Source of the DNA: Sphingomonas sp. CL5.1
Lineage (GTDB): Bacteria; Pseudomonadota; Alphaproteobacteria; Sphingomonadales; Sphingomonadaceae
DNA: 64,000 nt
Assembly (NCBI RefSeq): GCF_013344685.1
Contig: NZ_CP050137.1
Span: 4,085,001-4,149,000 of the forward strand
Direction of reading: 5' to 3'
The notes under the pieces are model-generated. The model was not told where the DNA came from, did no database searches, and worked only from the letters and a program-made list of their open reading frames with translations. Positions 33,008 to 43,976 of the stretch are shown here, piece by piece (the first letter of the stretch is position 1; each line of letters begins with the position of its first letter). Made by a program: the position numbers and the translations under genes.

Positions 33008-34377
33008 AAGCTCGCTTCGCCGTAAACCCGCGACACGTCGCCGTTCCATGCGCCGTGATAGCGTTCCAGCAGCACCTCCGCCGGCACCTTGCCGCTGCGC
33101 ACGATCTCGCGCAGCGGATCGAGGAAGCCAGTTTCGTTGTCGCCCGAGCGATTGAGCCGCGCGCGCGCGGCGAGGCCGGCGTTGGCGATCTCCAGCACCT
33201 CCCCCGCGATGTCGCGCAGCGTGCCACCGCCGGGGATTGGCGCGGATAGGCCGAGCTTCGGCGCGGCGGTGCGTAGCGCCTCGCGCTCCGCCATCGACCA
33301 GTGCTTCACCACGTCCCATGCCGCGTCGAGCGCGCCCTGGTCGTAGAGCAGCCCGACCCATAAAGCCGGCAGCGCGCAGATGCGGTTCCACGGCCCCCCG
33401 TCCGCCCCGCGCATCTCGAGGAAGGTCTTGAGCCGCACCTCGGGGAAAGCGGTGGAGAGGTGGTCGTTCCAGTCCTCCAGCGTCGGCTTCTCGCCGGGGA
33501 GGACGGGCAGTTCGCCCTTCAGGAAATCGCGGAACGACAACCCGGCCGCGTCGATATACCTGCCGTCGCGGTAAACAAAATACATCGGCACATCGAGCAT
33601 GTATTCAGCGTAGCGCTCGTAGCCGAAACCATCCTCGAACACGAACGGCAGCATCCCCGTCCGCGCCGGATCGGTATCGGACCAGATGTGGCTGCGGTAC
33701 GAGAGATAGCCGTTGGGCTTCCCTTCCGTGAACGGCGAGTTGGCGAACAGGGCGGTCGCCAGCGGCTGGAGCGCGAGGCCGACACGGAACTTCCGCGCCA
33801 TGTCCGCCTCGCTCGCATAATCGAGGTTCACCTGGATCGTGCAGGTGCGCAGCATCATGTCCAGCCCCATCGAGCCGACGCGCGGCATGTGGCGCAACAT
33901 GATGGCGTAGCGGCCCTTCGGCATGACGGGCAGGTCGCCGCGTGTCTTGTCCGGCCACATGCCGAGGCCGAGGAAGCCGAGGCCGAGCTTCTCCCCCGCC
34001 GCCTTCACCTGCTCCAGATGGCGGCCGGTTTCGCAGCACGTCTCGTGCAGATTGTCGAGCGGCGCGCCGGACAGCTCGAACTGCCCCGCCGGCTCCAGGC
34101 TGACGCTGCCGTCCGCGCCGGTCAGCGCGATCAGGTTGCCACCCTCCTCCACCGGCTTCCAGCCGTGCCGCTGAAGCTCGATCAGCAGCGCGCGGATTCC
34201 GTGCGGCTCGCCCCATGACGGCGCGTGGTGGTCTGTTAGCGAATAAACGAACTTCTCGTGCTCGGTGCCGATGCGCCAGCGTTCCTTCGGCTTCTCGCCC
34301 CGCGCGAAGCTGGCGATGAGCTGCTCGCGCGATTCGATGACCGGCGAGTTGCTTTCCGAAACGGTCTTGGTCGTCAT
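33004..34377 (-). CDS. gshA: Glutamate--cysteine ligase, class II (plant/alphaproteobacterial type)
   Basis: 457 residues, the size of the alphaproteobacterial enzyme that makes gamma-glutamylcysteine, the first step of glutathione synthesis. Family landmarks are RWRIGTEHEKFVY, SVSLEPAGQFELSGAPLDNLHETCCE, GFLGLGMWP and the nucleotide-binding region with FEDGFGYERYAEYMLDVP. gshB is not in the window. Convergent overlap with the preceding methyltransferase gene through CTAG. Confidence 0.94.
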   Translation of the reverse strand: MTTKTVSESNSPVIESREQLIASFARGEKPKERWRIGTEHEKFVYSLTDHHAPSWGEPHGIRALLIELQRHGWKPVEEGGNLIALTGADGSVSLEPAGQFELSGAPLDNLHETCCETGRHLEQVKAAGEKLGLGFLGLGMWPDKTRGDLPVMPKGRYAIMLRHMPRVGSMGLDMMLRTCTIQVNLDYASEADMARKFRVGLALQPLATALFANSPFTEGKPNGYLSYRSHIWSDTDPARTGMLPFVFEDGFGYERYAEYMLDVPMYFVYRDGRYIDAAGLSFRDFLKGELPVLPGEKPTLEDWNDHLSTAFPEVRLKTFLEMRGADGGPWNRICALPALWVGLLYDQGALDAAWDVVKHWSMAEREALRTAAPKLGLSAPIPGGGTLRDIAGEVLEIANAGLAARARLNRSGDNETGFLDPLREIVRSGKVPAEVLLERYHGAWNGDVSRVYGEASF

Positions 34378-34420
34378 GATCGCGCCTTACCGGGCGGCGA
34401 ACGGGTCCGCTAGAGTGTAA

Positions 34421-34978
34421 CTAGAGACCCTGCCCCACCCGCGCACGGCCGATCGCGTTGACCGTCAGGAACTGGGCCGCGAACAGCAGCAGTTTCGACG
34501 CCAGCGGGAAGACGGCGATGAACGCGGGCCAGGCGGCGGTGAAGGCCAGCGCGAACAGCAGGTTCAGCGCCGCGGTGGCCAGCATCAGCAAGGCCCAGAC
34601 AAAGCCGAATAACGTCATCAGGTCGCCGATCCGCGCCAGATCGTCCGGCGAGACGTAGCGGTTCATCCATCCGCGCCGCAGCATCGCCAGGCCGACCACC
34701 GCATAGATGATGCTGGGCTTCACCATCACGAAGCGCGCGTCGCCGCTGAGCATCGTCGCCCCGGCGGAGAACAGGATCAGCGCGAGGCTCACCCATTGCA
34801 GCTCCGGCACGCGCCGATGCCGGAAAGCCTCCCACGCCACCACCGCGCAGCCGACGACCGCCCCCGCGCTCGTCGCGGGGACCAGCGCCACATGCGCCGC
34901 CAGGAGGAGCGCGAAGACGATCACGCCGAGCGAATCGAGGAACAGCGGCACCAGCGCGTAGAGGAGCGGCCTGAGCAT
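34421..34978 (-). CDS. YciB/IspZ-like inner-membrane septation protein A
   Basis: 185 residues with about five or six membrane helices, starting MLRPLLYALVPLFLDSLGVIVFALL and containing the family segment VMVKPSIIYAVVGLAMLRRGWMNRYV. YciB-family proteins link to cell-envelope integrity and division; the exact biochemical role is not known. It ends 43 bp before the start of gshA in the same direction. The 114-bp upstream region holds two related palindromes. Confidence 0.8.
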   Translation of the reverse strand: MLRPLLYALVPLFLDSLGVIVFALLLAAHVALVPATSAGAVVGCAVVAWEAFRHRRVPELQWVSLALILFSAGATMLSGDARFVMVKPSIIYAVVGLAMLRRGWMNRYVSPDDLARIGDLMTLFGFVWALLMLATAALNLLFALAFTAAWPAFIAVFPLASKLLLFAAQFLTVNAIGRARVGQGL

Positions 34979-35000
34979 TATCGCCTCAAGTATGTTTCCG

Positions 35001-35066
35001 TTGTTAACATAGCGATGCGGCCCGCGGCCACGGAAGTCAATCGAAAGTTATCAATGTCAACATTGA
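35001..35066. promoter_or_regulatory. Two related palindromic sites upstream of yciB-like gene
   Basis: TTGTTAACAT at 35001-35010 and the perfect palindrome TCAATGTCAACATTGA at 35051-35066 share the core TGTYAACAT and are about 53 bases apart, near five helical turns. They lie in an AT-richer gap between rsmE and the yciB-like gene, where a promoter is expected. The binding protein is unknown. Confidence 0.45.
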
Positions 35067-35092
35067 GGATGGACGAGGACGGTCGCCCGACG

Positions 35093-35830
35093 CTACCGCC
35101 AGTCGCCCGCGCTCGCCATCCAGATGGAGACGGCGGCGGCGGCGGCGGTATCGGCGCGAAGGATACGCGGCCCGAGCGAGATCGCCACCGCGCCCGGCGT
35201 CGCGCGGATCAATGCGCGCTCCTCGTCGTCGAAGCCCCCTTCCGGGCCGATCAGGATCGCCGCCGCGCCCGGCCGCATCGCATCGCGCGCGGGCGCCCCG
35301 CCCTGCTCGTCGGCGAAATAGAGCGCGCGCTCCGCCGGCCAGTCGCGCAGCAGCGCGGCGAGCTTCACCGGCTCCGCCACCTCGGGCAAGGCGGTGCGGC
35401 CGCATTGCTCCGCCGCCTCGATCATATGCGCGCGCAGGCGATCGGTGTTGGGCTTGTCGACCACCGTGCGCCGGGTGACGACCGGCACGAAGCGCGCGAC
35501 GCCAAGCTCGCACGCCTTCTCCGCCATCCAGTCCACCCGCCCCTTCTTGAGCGGCGCGGCGAGCAGCCACAGGTCCGGCACCGCCTCGCGCGCCGCCATC
35601 CGCTCGCGCACGTCGAGCGCCAGCTCGCGCCGCCCGACGCTCTCCACCACCGCGAGCCATTCGCCGGTCGCGTCGTCGAACAGCCTGACCGGATCGCCCG
35701 CTTTCAATCGCATCACCTGCCCGAGATAATGCGCCGCCGGCCCGTCGATCCGCCGCGCGCCGGCGGCAAGCTGCTCGGGCACATAGAGGCGCGGCGTCGA
35801 GCGCGGCGGCCAGGAGGGGGGGGCGATCAT
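35093..35830 (-). CDS. rsmE: 16S rRNA (uracil1498-N3)-methyltransferase
   Basis: 245 residues. An N-terminal PUA-like domain (PRLYVPEQLAAGARRIDGPAAHYLGQVMRLKAGDPV) and a SPOUT knot domain with ILIGPEGGFDDEE and LGPRILRADTAAAAA are diagnostic of RsmE. The substrate is U1498 of 16S rRNA in the assembled 30S subunit. Its ATG overlaps, in an ATGA junction, the stop of a short upstream membrane ORF. Confidence 0.95.
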   Translation of the reverse strand: MIAPPSWPPRSTPRLYVPEQLAAGARRIDGPAAHYLGQVMRLKAGDPVRLFDDATGEWLAVVESVGRRELALDVRERMAAREAVPDLWLLAAPLKKGRVDWMAEKACELGVARFVPVVTRRTVVDKPNTDRLRAHMIEAAEQCGRTALPEVAEPVKLAALLRDWPAERALYFADEQGGAPARDAMRPGAAAILIGPEGGFDDEERALIRATPGAVAISLGPRILRADTAAAAAVSIWMASAGDWR

Positions 35831-35988
35831 TGCTTGCGGTCCCGGATCATGCGTCGCGCGAGCATGAACAGGAGGAAACCGGCGAAGGCAATGCCGATCA
35901 CCGCGATCGCGATGCCGCCCGCCACCCGCAGGATGGCGTAGAACAGGGCCTCGACGAAACGGCCGATCGCGACGGAAAGATGGATCAG
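35827..35988 (-). CDS. Candidate small membrane protein with CTG start
   Basis: About 53 residues: a short amphipathic start (IHLSVAIGRFVEALFYAILR), one strong hydrophobic helix (VAGGIAIAVIGIAFAGFLLFM) and a basic end (LARRMIRDRKQ). The frame contains no ATG, GTG or TTG before the helix; CTG at 35988 overlaps the TGA of the preceding DUF2147 gene (CTGA), with GGAAG about nine bases upstream. Its stop overlaps the rsmE start. Position between two coupled genes and the clean membrane-protein character argue for a real gene. Confidence 0.45.
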   Translation of the reverse strand: MIHLSVAIGRFVEALFYAILRVAGGIAIAVIGIAFAGFLLFMLARRMIRDRKQ

Positions 35989-36392
35989 CGGACGCGCTTC
36001 CAGCTTTGCGTCTTGCAGCCGAAGCCCGCGAACAGGCACCCCTTGCCGACGATCGTATCGTGATCGACCAGTTCCAGCGTGCCGTCGAACGTCTGCCCGA
36101 TATCCGGCACATAGACCTGCCCGTACCACAAGCCGTCATCCTCGCGCCGGAAGTCGTGGAACAATTCGGTGCCGATGAGCCGGTCGGTGCCGCCACGCGC
36201 GGCATCGGCCACTGCCTTCTCGCTGGCGGCGACGACGCGACCGCACAGCCCCTGCCCGCATGGCGCGATGCGGATGCGCACGCTGCCCGAATCGTTGCGC
36301 CACGTCCCCGTCAGCGCCGGCCCGCGCTGCGCCTCCACCGGGGCGACGATCGAGACGAGAGCGGCCACCGCCGCGATCCGCATCAGGGACAT
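35985..36392 (-). CDS. DUF2147 family secreted protein (copy 2)
   Basis: 135 residues with a signal peptide (MRIAAVAALVSIVAPVEAQ) and the same pattern as the protein at 27338: LTGTWRNDSGSVRIRIAPCGQGLCGRVV, YGQVYVPDIGQTFDGTL and GCLFAGFGCKTQSWKRVR with paired cysteines. Periplasmic, function unknown. AAGGAG lies nine bases before the chosen ATG; the longer open frame upstream is antisense to ubiA. It leads into the small membrane ORF and rsmE. Confidence 0.85.
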   Translation of the reverse strand: MSLMRIAAVAALVSIVAPVEAQRGPALTGTWRNDSGSVRIRIAPCGQGLCGRVVAASEKAVADAARGGTDRLIGTELFHDFRREDDGLWYGQVYVPDIGQTFDGTLELVDHDTIVGKGCLFAGFGCKTQSWKRVR

Positions 36393-36488
36393 ACGCTTGC
36401 ACTCCTTCACCCGTCGCGGGTCTAGCCCGAACGACAAACTCGCGACAGCCTGTGGCGGAAGCATGACGCGAGGGATAGGAAGCGCATC

Positions 36489-37403
36489 GTGACCGACACG
36501 CCCGATATCGTCCCCGACAGCCAGCATCGCGGCATCGTCGCCGCCCTCCCCCCGCGCCTGCGCGACTTCGCCTTGCTCGCGCGGTTCGACCGGCCGATCG
36601 GCTGGTGGCTGCTGTTCTGGCCCGGCGCATGGGCGGTGGGGCTGGCCGGCGGCGCGGTCGAGCGCTGGCGGCTGATCCTGTGGCTGCTTGCCGGCAGCAT
36701 CGCGATGCGGGGCGCCGGCTGCGTCTATAACGACATCGTCGACCGCAAGCTGGACGCCAGCGTCGCGCGCACCCGCGCGCGCCCGCTCGCCAGCGGCGCG
36801 GTGTCGCTCAAGGCGGCGTGGGCGTGGCTCGGCCTCTTGTGCCTCGTCGGGCTGGTCGTGCTGCTGCAATTGCGCGCCGACACCGCGATCATCGCGCTCG
36901 CCAGCCTCGCGCCGGTCGCCGCTTATCCGTTCATGAAGAAGATCACCTGGTGGCCGCAGGCGTGGCTCGGCCTCGTCTTCTCCTGGGCGGCGCTGGTCGG
37001 GTGGAACGAGACATGGGGCTGGCTCGCGCTGCCCGGCCTGCTGCTCTACGCGGGATCGATCTGCTGGGTGATCGGCTATGACACGATCTATGCGTTGCAG
37101 GACCGCGAGGACGACGCGCTGGTCGGCATCCGCTCGTCGGCGCGGCGGATGGGATCGGCGGTGGTGCCGGGGGTTGGCGGCTTCTATCTCGCCGCGCTGG
37201 TATTGTGGGGCGCGGCTTTCTGGCTCGTCCGCCGCGATCCCCTGGTGTTCGCGGCCCTGCTGCCGATGGCGGCGCACCTCGGATGGCAGGTGCTGACGCT
37301 CAGGCCGCAGGACAATGACGGCGCGCTCGCCCGGTTCCGCGCCAACCGCTTCGCCGGCCTGCTGATGTTCCTCGCCTGCGCCGTGGTGGGCACGCGGCTC
37401 TAG
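36489..37403 (+). CDS. ubiA: 4-hydroxybenzoate polyprenyltransferase
   Basis: 304 residues, GTG start, about eight to nine helices. Both prenyl-diphosphate motifs are present: NDIVDRKLDASVARTRARPL and DTIYALQDREDDALVGIRS. It attaches the polyprenyl chain to 4-hydroxybenzoate in ubiquinone synthesis at the inner membrane. Divergent from the DUF2147 gene across 96 bp. Confidence 0.95.
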   Translation: MTDTPDIVPDSQHRGIVAALPPRLRDFALLARFDRPIGWWLLFWPGAWAVGLAGGAVERWRLILWLLAGSIAMRGAGCVYNDIVDRKLDASVARTRARPLASGAVSLKAAWAWLGLLCLVGLVVLLQLRADTAIIALASLAPVAAYPFMKKITWWPQAWLGLVFSWAALVGWNETWGWLALPGLLLYAGSICWVIGYDTIYALQDREDDALVGIRSSARRMGSAVVPGVGGFYLAALVLWGAAFWLVRRDPLVFAALLPMAAHLGWQVLTLRPQDNDGALARFRANRFAGLLMFLACAVVGTRL

Positions 37404-37910
37404 TCAGACCCGGCATCCCTTCCCGCGCGCGATGCCGCGCAGGAAGCCGCGCCGGGCGAGGCCGGCATAGGTCGCCGCCTGCATCCGCCGCTGCGCCGCC
37501 GCCGCGCCGCTCACCTCGCGCACCAGCCCGCGGAACGGGATGATCGTGTCGACCACCGTCTCGCCCGCCACCTTGGCGATTTGCCCCGCCTTGGTGCCGG
37601 TCACCGCCACCGTCTCGCCGAAATCGGGGCCGAGCGCATTGTTGAGCGCGGCGATCCCGCCTGAAAGCTGCGCGCAGGAAGCCGTGCCGCGCATGCTGTA
37701 GGGCGCGTTCGCCGCGCGCTGGAGCACGGGGGGCACCTTCTTGTTGCCGATCCCGACGTCATGCACCGGCCGCGCGGCGATCTTGCCCGCCTCGTCGAGC
37801 GTGGAATCGCCCTTCTGCTCCTGCGGGCGCGGCGCATCCTGCGCGGCGAGGCTCGCGGGCAGCGCCGCCGAGGTCAGGATCAGAACCACGCGGGCAATAC
37901 GCATCATCAT
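37404..37910 (-). CDS. Secreted protein of unknown function
   Basis: 168 residues, unrecognised. A signal peptide (RIARVVLILTSAALPASLAAQ) is followed by a hydrophilic stretch and a mature domain with two Cys (GTASCAQLSGGIAALNNALGPDFGE and the penultimate GKGCRV) and a segment IIPFRGLVREVSGA. Probably periplasmic or membrane-associated. It begins at one of three consecutive ATGs and converges with ubiA with no intervening base. Probably conserved among sphingomonads, but this was not checked. Confidence 0.75.
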   Translation of the reverse strand: MMMRIARVVLILTSAALPASLAAQDAPRPQEQKGDSTLDEAGKIAARPVHDVGIGNKKVPPVLQRAANAPYSMRGTASCAQLSGGIAALNNALGPDFGETVAVTGTKAGQIAKVAGETVVDTIIPFRGLVREVSGAAAAQRRMQAATYAGLARRGFLRGIARGKGCRV

Positions 37911-38031
37911 TCACCTCTCTTTTGCCGCTCAAGCCGGTTCAACGCCGCAACCGCGCAGGCGATCCGCGCGGATTGCGGCATCTTCGCTTCATCGCTAATC
38001 CCTCTCCATTCGCCGACGGAGGGACGCGCAA

Positions 38032-39417
38032 ATGGCGGTTGGACAACGGACGCCCGGCGGCAAGCTGCTGATCGCGGTGCTGATCGGGCTGCTGCTCGCG
38101 ATCCCGCTCTTCACCGTCTATCTGCTGGTATATGATCGCCAATCGCAGTCGCAGGTCGCGCGCGCCTCGATCGCGGAGGGCTGGGGCGGGCCGCAGACGA
38201 TCGCCGGCCCGGTGCTGGTGCTCCCCTATCAGGAGCAGGTGACGGAGACGGTCAACGAAGGCGGGCGGCAGGTCGCCAGGACCAGCACCGTCTGGCGCGA
38301 GCTGACGCTGGCCCCGGAACAGGCCGACCTGCGCACCGACCTCACCCCCGAACGCCGCCGCCGCTCGATCTACGAGGCGGTGCTGTTCGACGCGGCGGCG
38401 AGCGGTACGGCGCGCTTCGCCCTCCCGGCGGACCTCGCGCGGTTCGGCATCACGTCCGATCGCCTGTTCTTCGACCGCGCCGAACTGCGCTTCGGCCTGC
38501 GCGACGCGCGCGGGCTTTACGGCCCGCCTCCGGCGGTGACGGTCGACGGGCGCAAGCTGGTGCTCCAGCCCGGCAAGGGCTCGCCCGCCACCGGCGGCGC
38601 CGGCTTCTTCACCTGGCTCGACGCCTCGGCGCTGCGCGAGCGGGCGATGACCGCGAGCTTCCGCTTCACCTTCCGCGGCAACGGCTGGCTCGCGCTCGCT
38701 CCGCAGGCGGGGGACACGCGCTGGACGGTCGCCTCGACCTGGCCGCATCCCAGCTTCCAGGGCGGCTTCCTGCCCAGCGCGCAGAAAGTGACGGCAAGCG
38801 GTTTTACCGCGACATGGCGGGTCGGCAACCTCGCGCTCGGCCGCGCGCTCGTCTCGGCCGGCGAGCAGACGCCGGACGCCGCGCCCAACGCGCTGCCCGA
38901 CCGCTACGACACCGCGCAGCCGGCGGGCAGCTACGAGGCGCGGGTCGACCTCATCTCCCCGGTCGATCTCTACAGCCAGGTCAACCGCTCGGTGAAATAC
39001 GGCTTCCTGTTCATCGGCTTCACCTTCATGGCGTTCCTGATGTTCGACGTGATCGCGGGGGTGCGCGTGGCGACGGCGGAATATCTGCTGGTCGGCGCGG
39101 GGCTGGTGCTGTTCTTCGTGATGCTGCTCGCCTTCGCGGAGGTGATCGGCTTCGCGGCGGCGTATATCCTGGCGGCGGCGGCGATCATCGGGCTGCTCGC
39201 GGCATATTCGGCCGCCGTGCTGAAAAGCTGGCGGCGGGGCGGCTATATCGCCGCCTTGCTCACCGCGCTTTACGCGATCCTGTACGTCCTGCTGAGCCTT
39301 GAAGCCTATTCGTTGCTGATCGGAGCGATTCTCCTGTTTGCGGCGCTGGCCGGCATCATGTACCTGACGCGCAATCTCGACTGGAGCGGCCTTCGCTCCG
39401 CGACCGCAAACGACTGA
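38032..39417 (+). CDS. creD: CreD-family inner-membrane protein
   Basis: 461 residues. An N-terminal anchor helix, a large periplasmic domain (about 40-310, with [18 protein letters not shown]), then five or six C-terminal helices starting after [30 protein letters not shown], the CreD signature. CreD affects envelope integrity and beta-lactam response in enterobacteria, but no creBC is present here. It lies 14 bp before sdhB in the same direction, an unusual neighbour. Confidence 0.88.
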   Translation: MAVGQRTPGGKLLIAVLIGLLLAIPLFTVYLLVYDRQSQSQVARASIAEGWGGPQTIAGPVLVLPYQEQVTETVNEGGRQVARTSTVWRELTLAPEQADLRTDLTPERRRRSIYEAVLFDAAASGTARFALPADLARFGITSDRLFFDRAELRFGLRDARGLYGPPPAVTVDGRKLVLQPGKGSPATGGAGFFTWLDASALRERAMTASFRFTFRGNGWLALAPQAGDTRWTVASTWPHPSFQGGFLPSAQKVTASGFTATWRVGNLALGRALVSAGEQTPDAAPNALPDRYDTAQPAGSYEARVDLISPVDLYSQVNRSVKYGFLFIGFTFMAFLMFDVIAGVRVATAEYLLVGAGLVLFFVMLLAFAEVIGFAAAYILAAAAIIGLLAAYSAAVLKSWRRGGYIAALLTALYAILYVLLSLEAYSLLIGAILLFAALAGIMYLTRNLDWSGLRSATAND

Positions 39418-39431
39418 GATCGGGAAGAACG

Positions 39432-40214
39432 ATGGCCGAATTCACCTTGCCCGCCAACAGCAAGATCAAGGGCGGACGGAAGATCCCCTCGCCCCAGCCG
39501 GGGGGCAAGATGCGGAATTTCAAGATCTACCGCTACGATCCCGACTCGGGCGAGAACCCGCGCTACGACACGTTCGAGGTGAACCTCGACGAATGCGGCC
39601 CGATGGTCCTCGACGCGCTCATCAAGATCAAGTCGGAGCAGGATTCCACCCTCACCTTCCGCCGCTCCTGCCGCGAGGGCATCTGCGGCTCCTGCTCGAT
39701 GAACATCGACGGCAAGAACGGCCTCGCCTGCACCACCGCGATCGAGGACATGAGAGGCGAGGTGAAGATCACCCCGCTCCCCGCGATGGACGTCATCAAG
39801 GACCTCGTTCCCGACTTCACGCATTTCTACGCGCAATATGCCTCGATCAAGCCGTGGCTCCAGACGGTGACGCCGCCGCCCGCCGGCAAGGAGCGGCTCC
39901 AGTCGCCGGAGGACCGCAACAAGCTCGACGGCCTCTACGAGTGCATCCTGTGCGCCTGCTGCTCCACCTCTTGCCCGAGCTATTGGTGGAACAGCGACAA
40001 GTTCCTCGGCCCGGCGATCCTGCTGCAGGCCTATCGCTGGCTGGCCGACAGCCGCGACGAGATGACCGGCGAGCGGCTCGACGCGCTGGAGGACCCGTTT
40101 CGCCTCTACCGCTGCCACACGATCATGAACTGCGCCAACGCCTGCCCCAAGGGCCTGTCGCCGGCCAAGGCGATCGCGGAGATCAAGAAGATGGAAGCCG
40201 AGCGGATCGTCTGA
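39432..40214 (+). CDS. sdhB: Succinate dehydrogenase iron-sulfur subunit
   Basis: 260 residues. All three cluster motifs are present: 2Fe-2S in [20 protein letters not shown] with a further Cys in LACTT, 4Fe-4S in [12 protein letters not shown] and 3Fe-4S in [15 protein letters not shown]. It passes electrons from the flavoprotein SdhA to ubiquinone at the inner membrane. sdhA, sdhC and sdhD are not adjacent within the window. Confidence 0.96.
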   Translation: MAEFTLPANSKIKGGRKIPSPQPGGKMRNFKIYRYDPDSGENPRYDTFEVNLDECGPMVLDALIKIKSEQDSTLTFRRSCREGICGSCSMNIDGKNGLACTTAIEDMRGEVKITPLPAMDVIKDLVPDFTHFYAQYASIKPWLQTVTPPPAGKERLQSPEDRNKLDGLYECILCACCSTSCPSYWWNSDKFLGPAILLQAYRWLADSRDEMTGERLDALEDPFRLYRCHTIMNCANACPKGLSPAKAIAEIKKMEAERIV

Positions 40215-40236
40215 TCCCCGCGCATCGCCTTCTTCC

Positions 40237-40704
40237 ATGACCGAACCCAAACCCGAATTCCTCTACGAGGAGCATCCCGATCATCCCGGCTGGATGAAAT
40301 GGGGGTTCAAGGACGCGACGCGCTACAACGCCTTCCTCGGCGAGATGATGGTGCGCATCGACGAGGACGGCCATGCCCGCGTGCGGATGACGCCGCAGCG
40401 GCAGCATTCCAATCTCGCCAACGTCATCCACGGCGGCGCGATGCTCGGCTTCATCGACGTGTCGCTGTTCGCCGCCGCGCGCGGCTTCGGCCTCATCACG
40501 GCGGGCACGGCGGTGACGCTCGACCTCAACACCCATTTCATCGGCGGCGGCCGGATCGGCGAGCCGCTGGAGGCGCGCGTCGAGCTGCTGCGCGAGACGG
40601 GCCGCCTGCTGTTCCTGCGCGGGCTGGTCGTGCAGGGCGATGGCGATGAGGTGATGGCGGAGTTTTCCGGCACGATCAGGAAGCCCTCGACGCCGCGTCG
40701 ATAG
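40237..40704 (+). CDS. PaaI-type hotdog-fold thioesterase
   Basis: 155 residues. The hotdog signature region is HSNLANVIHGGAMLGFIDVSLFAAARG, followed by TLDLNTHFIGGGRIGEPLEARVELLRETGRLLF. It probably hydrolyses an acyl- or aryl-CoA; the substrate is unknown. 22 bp after sdhB, so possibly cotranscribed. Confidence 0.88.
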   Translation: MTEPKPEFLYEEHPDHPGWMKWGFKDATRYNAFLGEMMVRIDEDGHARVRMTPQRQHSNLANVIHGGAMLGFIDVSLFAAARGFGLITAGTAVTLDLNTHFIGGGRIGEPLEARVELLRETGRLLFLRGLVVQGDGDEVMAEFSGTIRKPSTPRR

Positions 40705-40735
40705 CCGTTCGTCCTGGCCGCAAGAAACGGAAATC

Positions 40736-41827
40736 ATGGGTAAAGTCCTCACCGCTTATGACGCGCTGATCGCCGCCGGCGAGTTGCGCCCGGACGTGGA
40801 GCAAGCTTCCGCCGCCGCCCGGCTCGACGTGCTTGCCGCCGAATTGGAGCATCCGAAGACCAAGGGCCTGTTCCGTCGCCGCCCCGTCCCGCCGCGCGGC
40901 GTGTACATGTGGGGCGACGTCGGGCGCGGCAAGTCGATGCTGATGGACCTGTTCTTCGCCAATGTGGCGATCGAGCGGAAGCGCCGCGTCCATTTCGCCG
41001 AATTCATGCTGGAGGTGCATGGCCGCATCGCGATCGAGCGGCGCAAGGAGCAGGGCGACCCGATCCTCCCCGTCGCCGCAGCGCTGGCGGAGGAGGCGCG
41101 ATTGCTCGCCTTCGACGAGATGATGGTGACCAACTCGCCCGACGCGATGATCCTCTCGCGGCTGTTCACCGCGCTGATCGAATCGGGCGTGACGGTGGTG
41201 ACAACCTCCAACCGCGCGCCGTCCGAGCTTTATAGGAACGGCCTCAATCGCGAGCATTTCCTGCCCTTCATCGCGCTGATCGAGGAGCGGCTCGACATCC
41301 TCACGCTGAACGGCCCGATCGATTACCGCCGCGACCGGCTCGGCCAGCAGGACACCTGGCTGGTGCCCAACGGCCCGAAGGCGACCGCCGAGCTTTCCGC
41401 CGCCTTCTTCCGCCTCACGGATTACCCGCCCGAGGATCGCGATCACGTGCCCTCGGAGGATTTGATCGTGCAGGGCCGGGAACTGCACGTGCCCAAGGCG
41501 CTGAAGGGCGTGGCGGTGTTCAGCTTCAAGAAGCTGTGCGCGGAGGCGCGTGGCAGCGCCGATTACCTCGCGATCGCAAGGCGTTACCATACCGTCATCC
41601 TCGTCGGCATCCCCGTGCTGGGACCGGAGAGCCGCAACGAGGCGGCGCGCTTCGTCAGCCTGATCGATGCGCTCTACGAGCATAAGGTGAAGCTGCTCGC
41701 CGCCGCCGACGCGCAGCCCGACCAACTCTATCCCAGGGGCGACGGCCGCTTCGAGTTCCAGCGCACCGTCAGCCGGCTGGAGGAGATGCGATCGGAGGAG
41801 TATCTCACAGCCGGGCACGGGGCCTGA
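40736..41827 (+). CDS. zapE: Cell division protein ZapE (AFG1-like ATPase)
   Basis: 363 residues. Walker A MWGDVGRGKSMLMDLFF, Walker B LLAFDEMMVTN and a family segment TTSNRAPSELYRNGLNREHFLPFI identify the AFG1/ZapE family, which acts on FtsZ in proteobacteria and in mitochondrial protein quality control in eukaryotes. 31 bp after the thioesterase gene, in the same direction. It is followed by a 208-bp gap holding the mdh promoter region. Confidence 0.94.
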   Translation: MGKVLTAYDALIAAGELRPDVEQASAAARLDVLAAELEHPKTKGLFRRRPVPPRGVYMWGDVGRGKSMLMDLFFANVAIERKRRVHFAEFMLEVHGRIAIERRKEQGDPILPVAAALAEEARLLAFDEMMVTNSPDAMILSRLFTALIESGVTVVTTSNRAPSELYRNGLNREHFLPFIALIEERLDILTLNGPIDYRRDRLGQQDTWLVPNGPKATAELSAAFFRLTDYPPEDRDHVPSEDLIVQGRELHVPKALKGVAVFSFKKLCAEARGSADYLAIARRYHTVILVGIPVLGPESRNEAARFVSLIDALYEHKVKLLAAADAQPDQLYPRGDGRFEFQRTVSRLEEMRSEEYLTAGHGA

Positions 41828-41907
41828 TCGGGCCGGCGCACCCGCCGACGCGATATGCGCCCTTCGTTCAGGCGACGGTCAGCAAGCAGATTCGCCGGAC
41901 ACGGTCG

Positions 41908-41938
41908 TTTATTGCTATTGCGAATGTTTTGCAATAAA
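41908..41938. promoter_or_regulatory. AT-rich inverted repeat upstream of mdh
   Basis: TTTATTGC (41908-41915) and GCAATAAA (41931-41938) are a perfect inverted pair. A nested near-palindrome TTGCGAATGTTTTGCAA at 41918-41934 overlaps it, and ATTGC is repeated in tandem. The element stands out in a high-GC gap about 100 bases before mdh and looks like an operator or an overlapping promoter for the TCA genes. The regulator is unknown. Confidence 0.5.
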
Positions 41939-41990
41939 TTCCTTAACCTTCGGGCTTTATCGGGTTGCCCTACGCGTTGGATGGGCGTAG

Positions 41991-42998
<1,008 letters not shown>

Positions 42999-43079
42999 TC
43001 GCGGATTTCCGCCCGCGCGGGCATATGATTTGGAAGCCATCCTCTCGACGGGTGGTTTAAGGGTTTGATTGGAGAACCA

Positions 43080-43970
<891 letters not shown>

Positions 43971-43976
43971 TAAATC

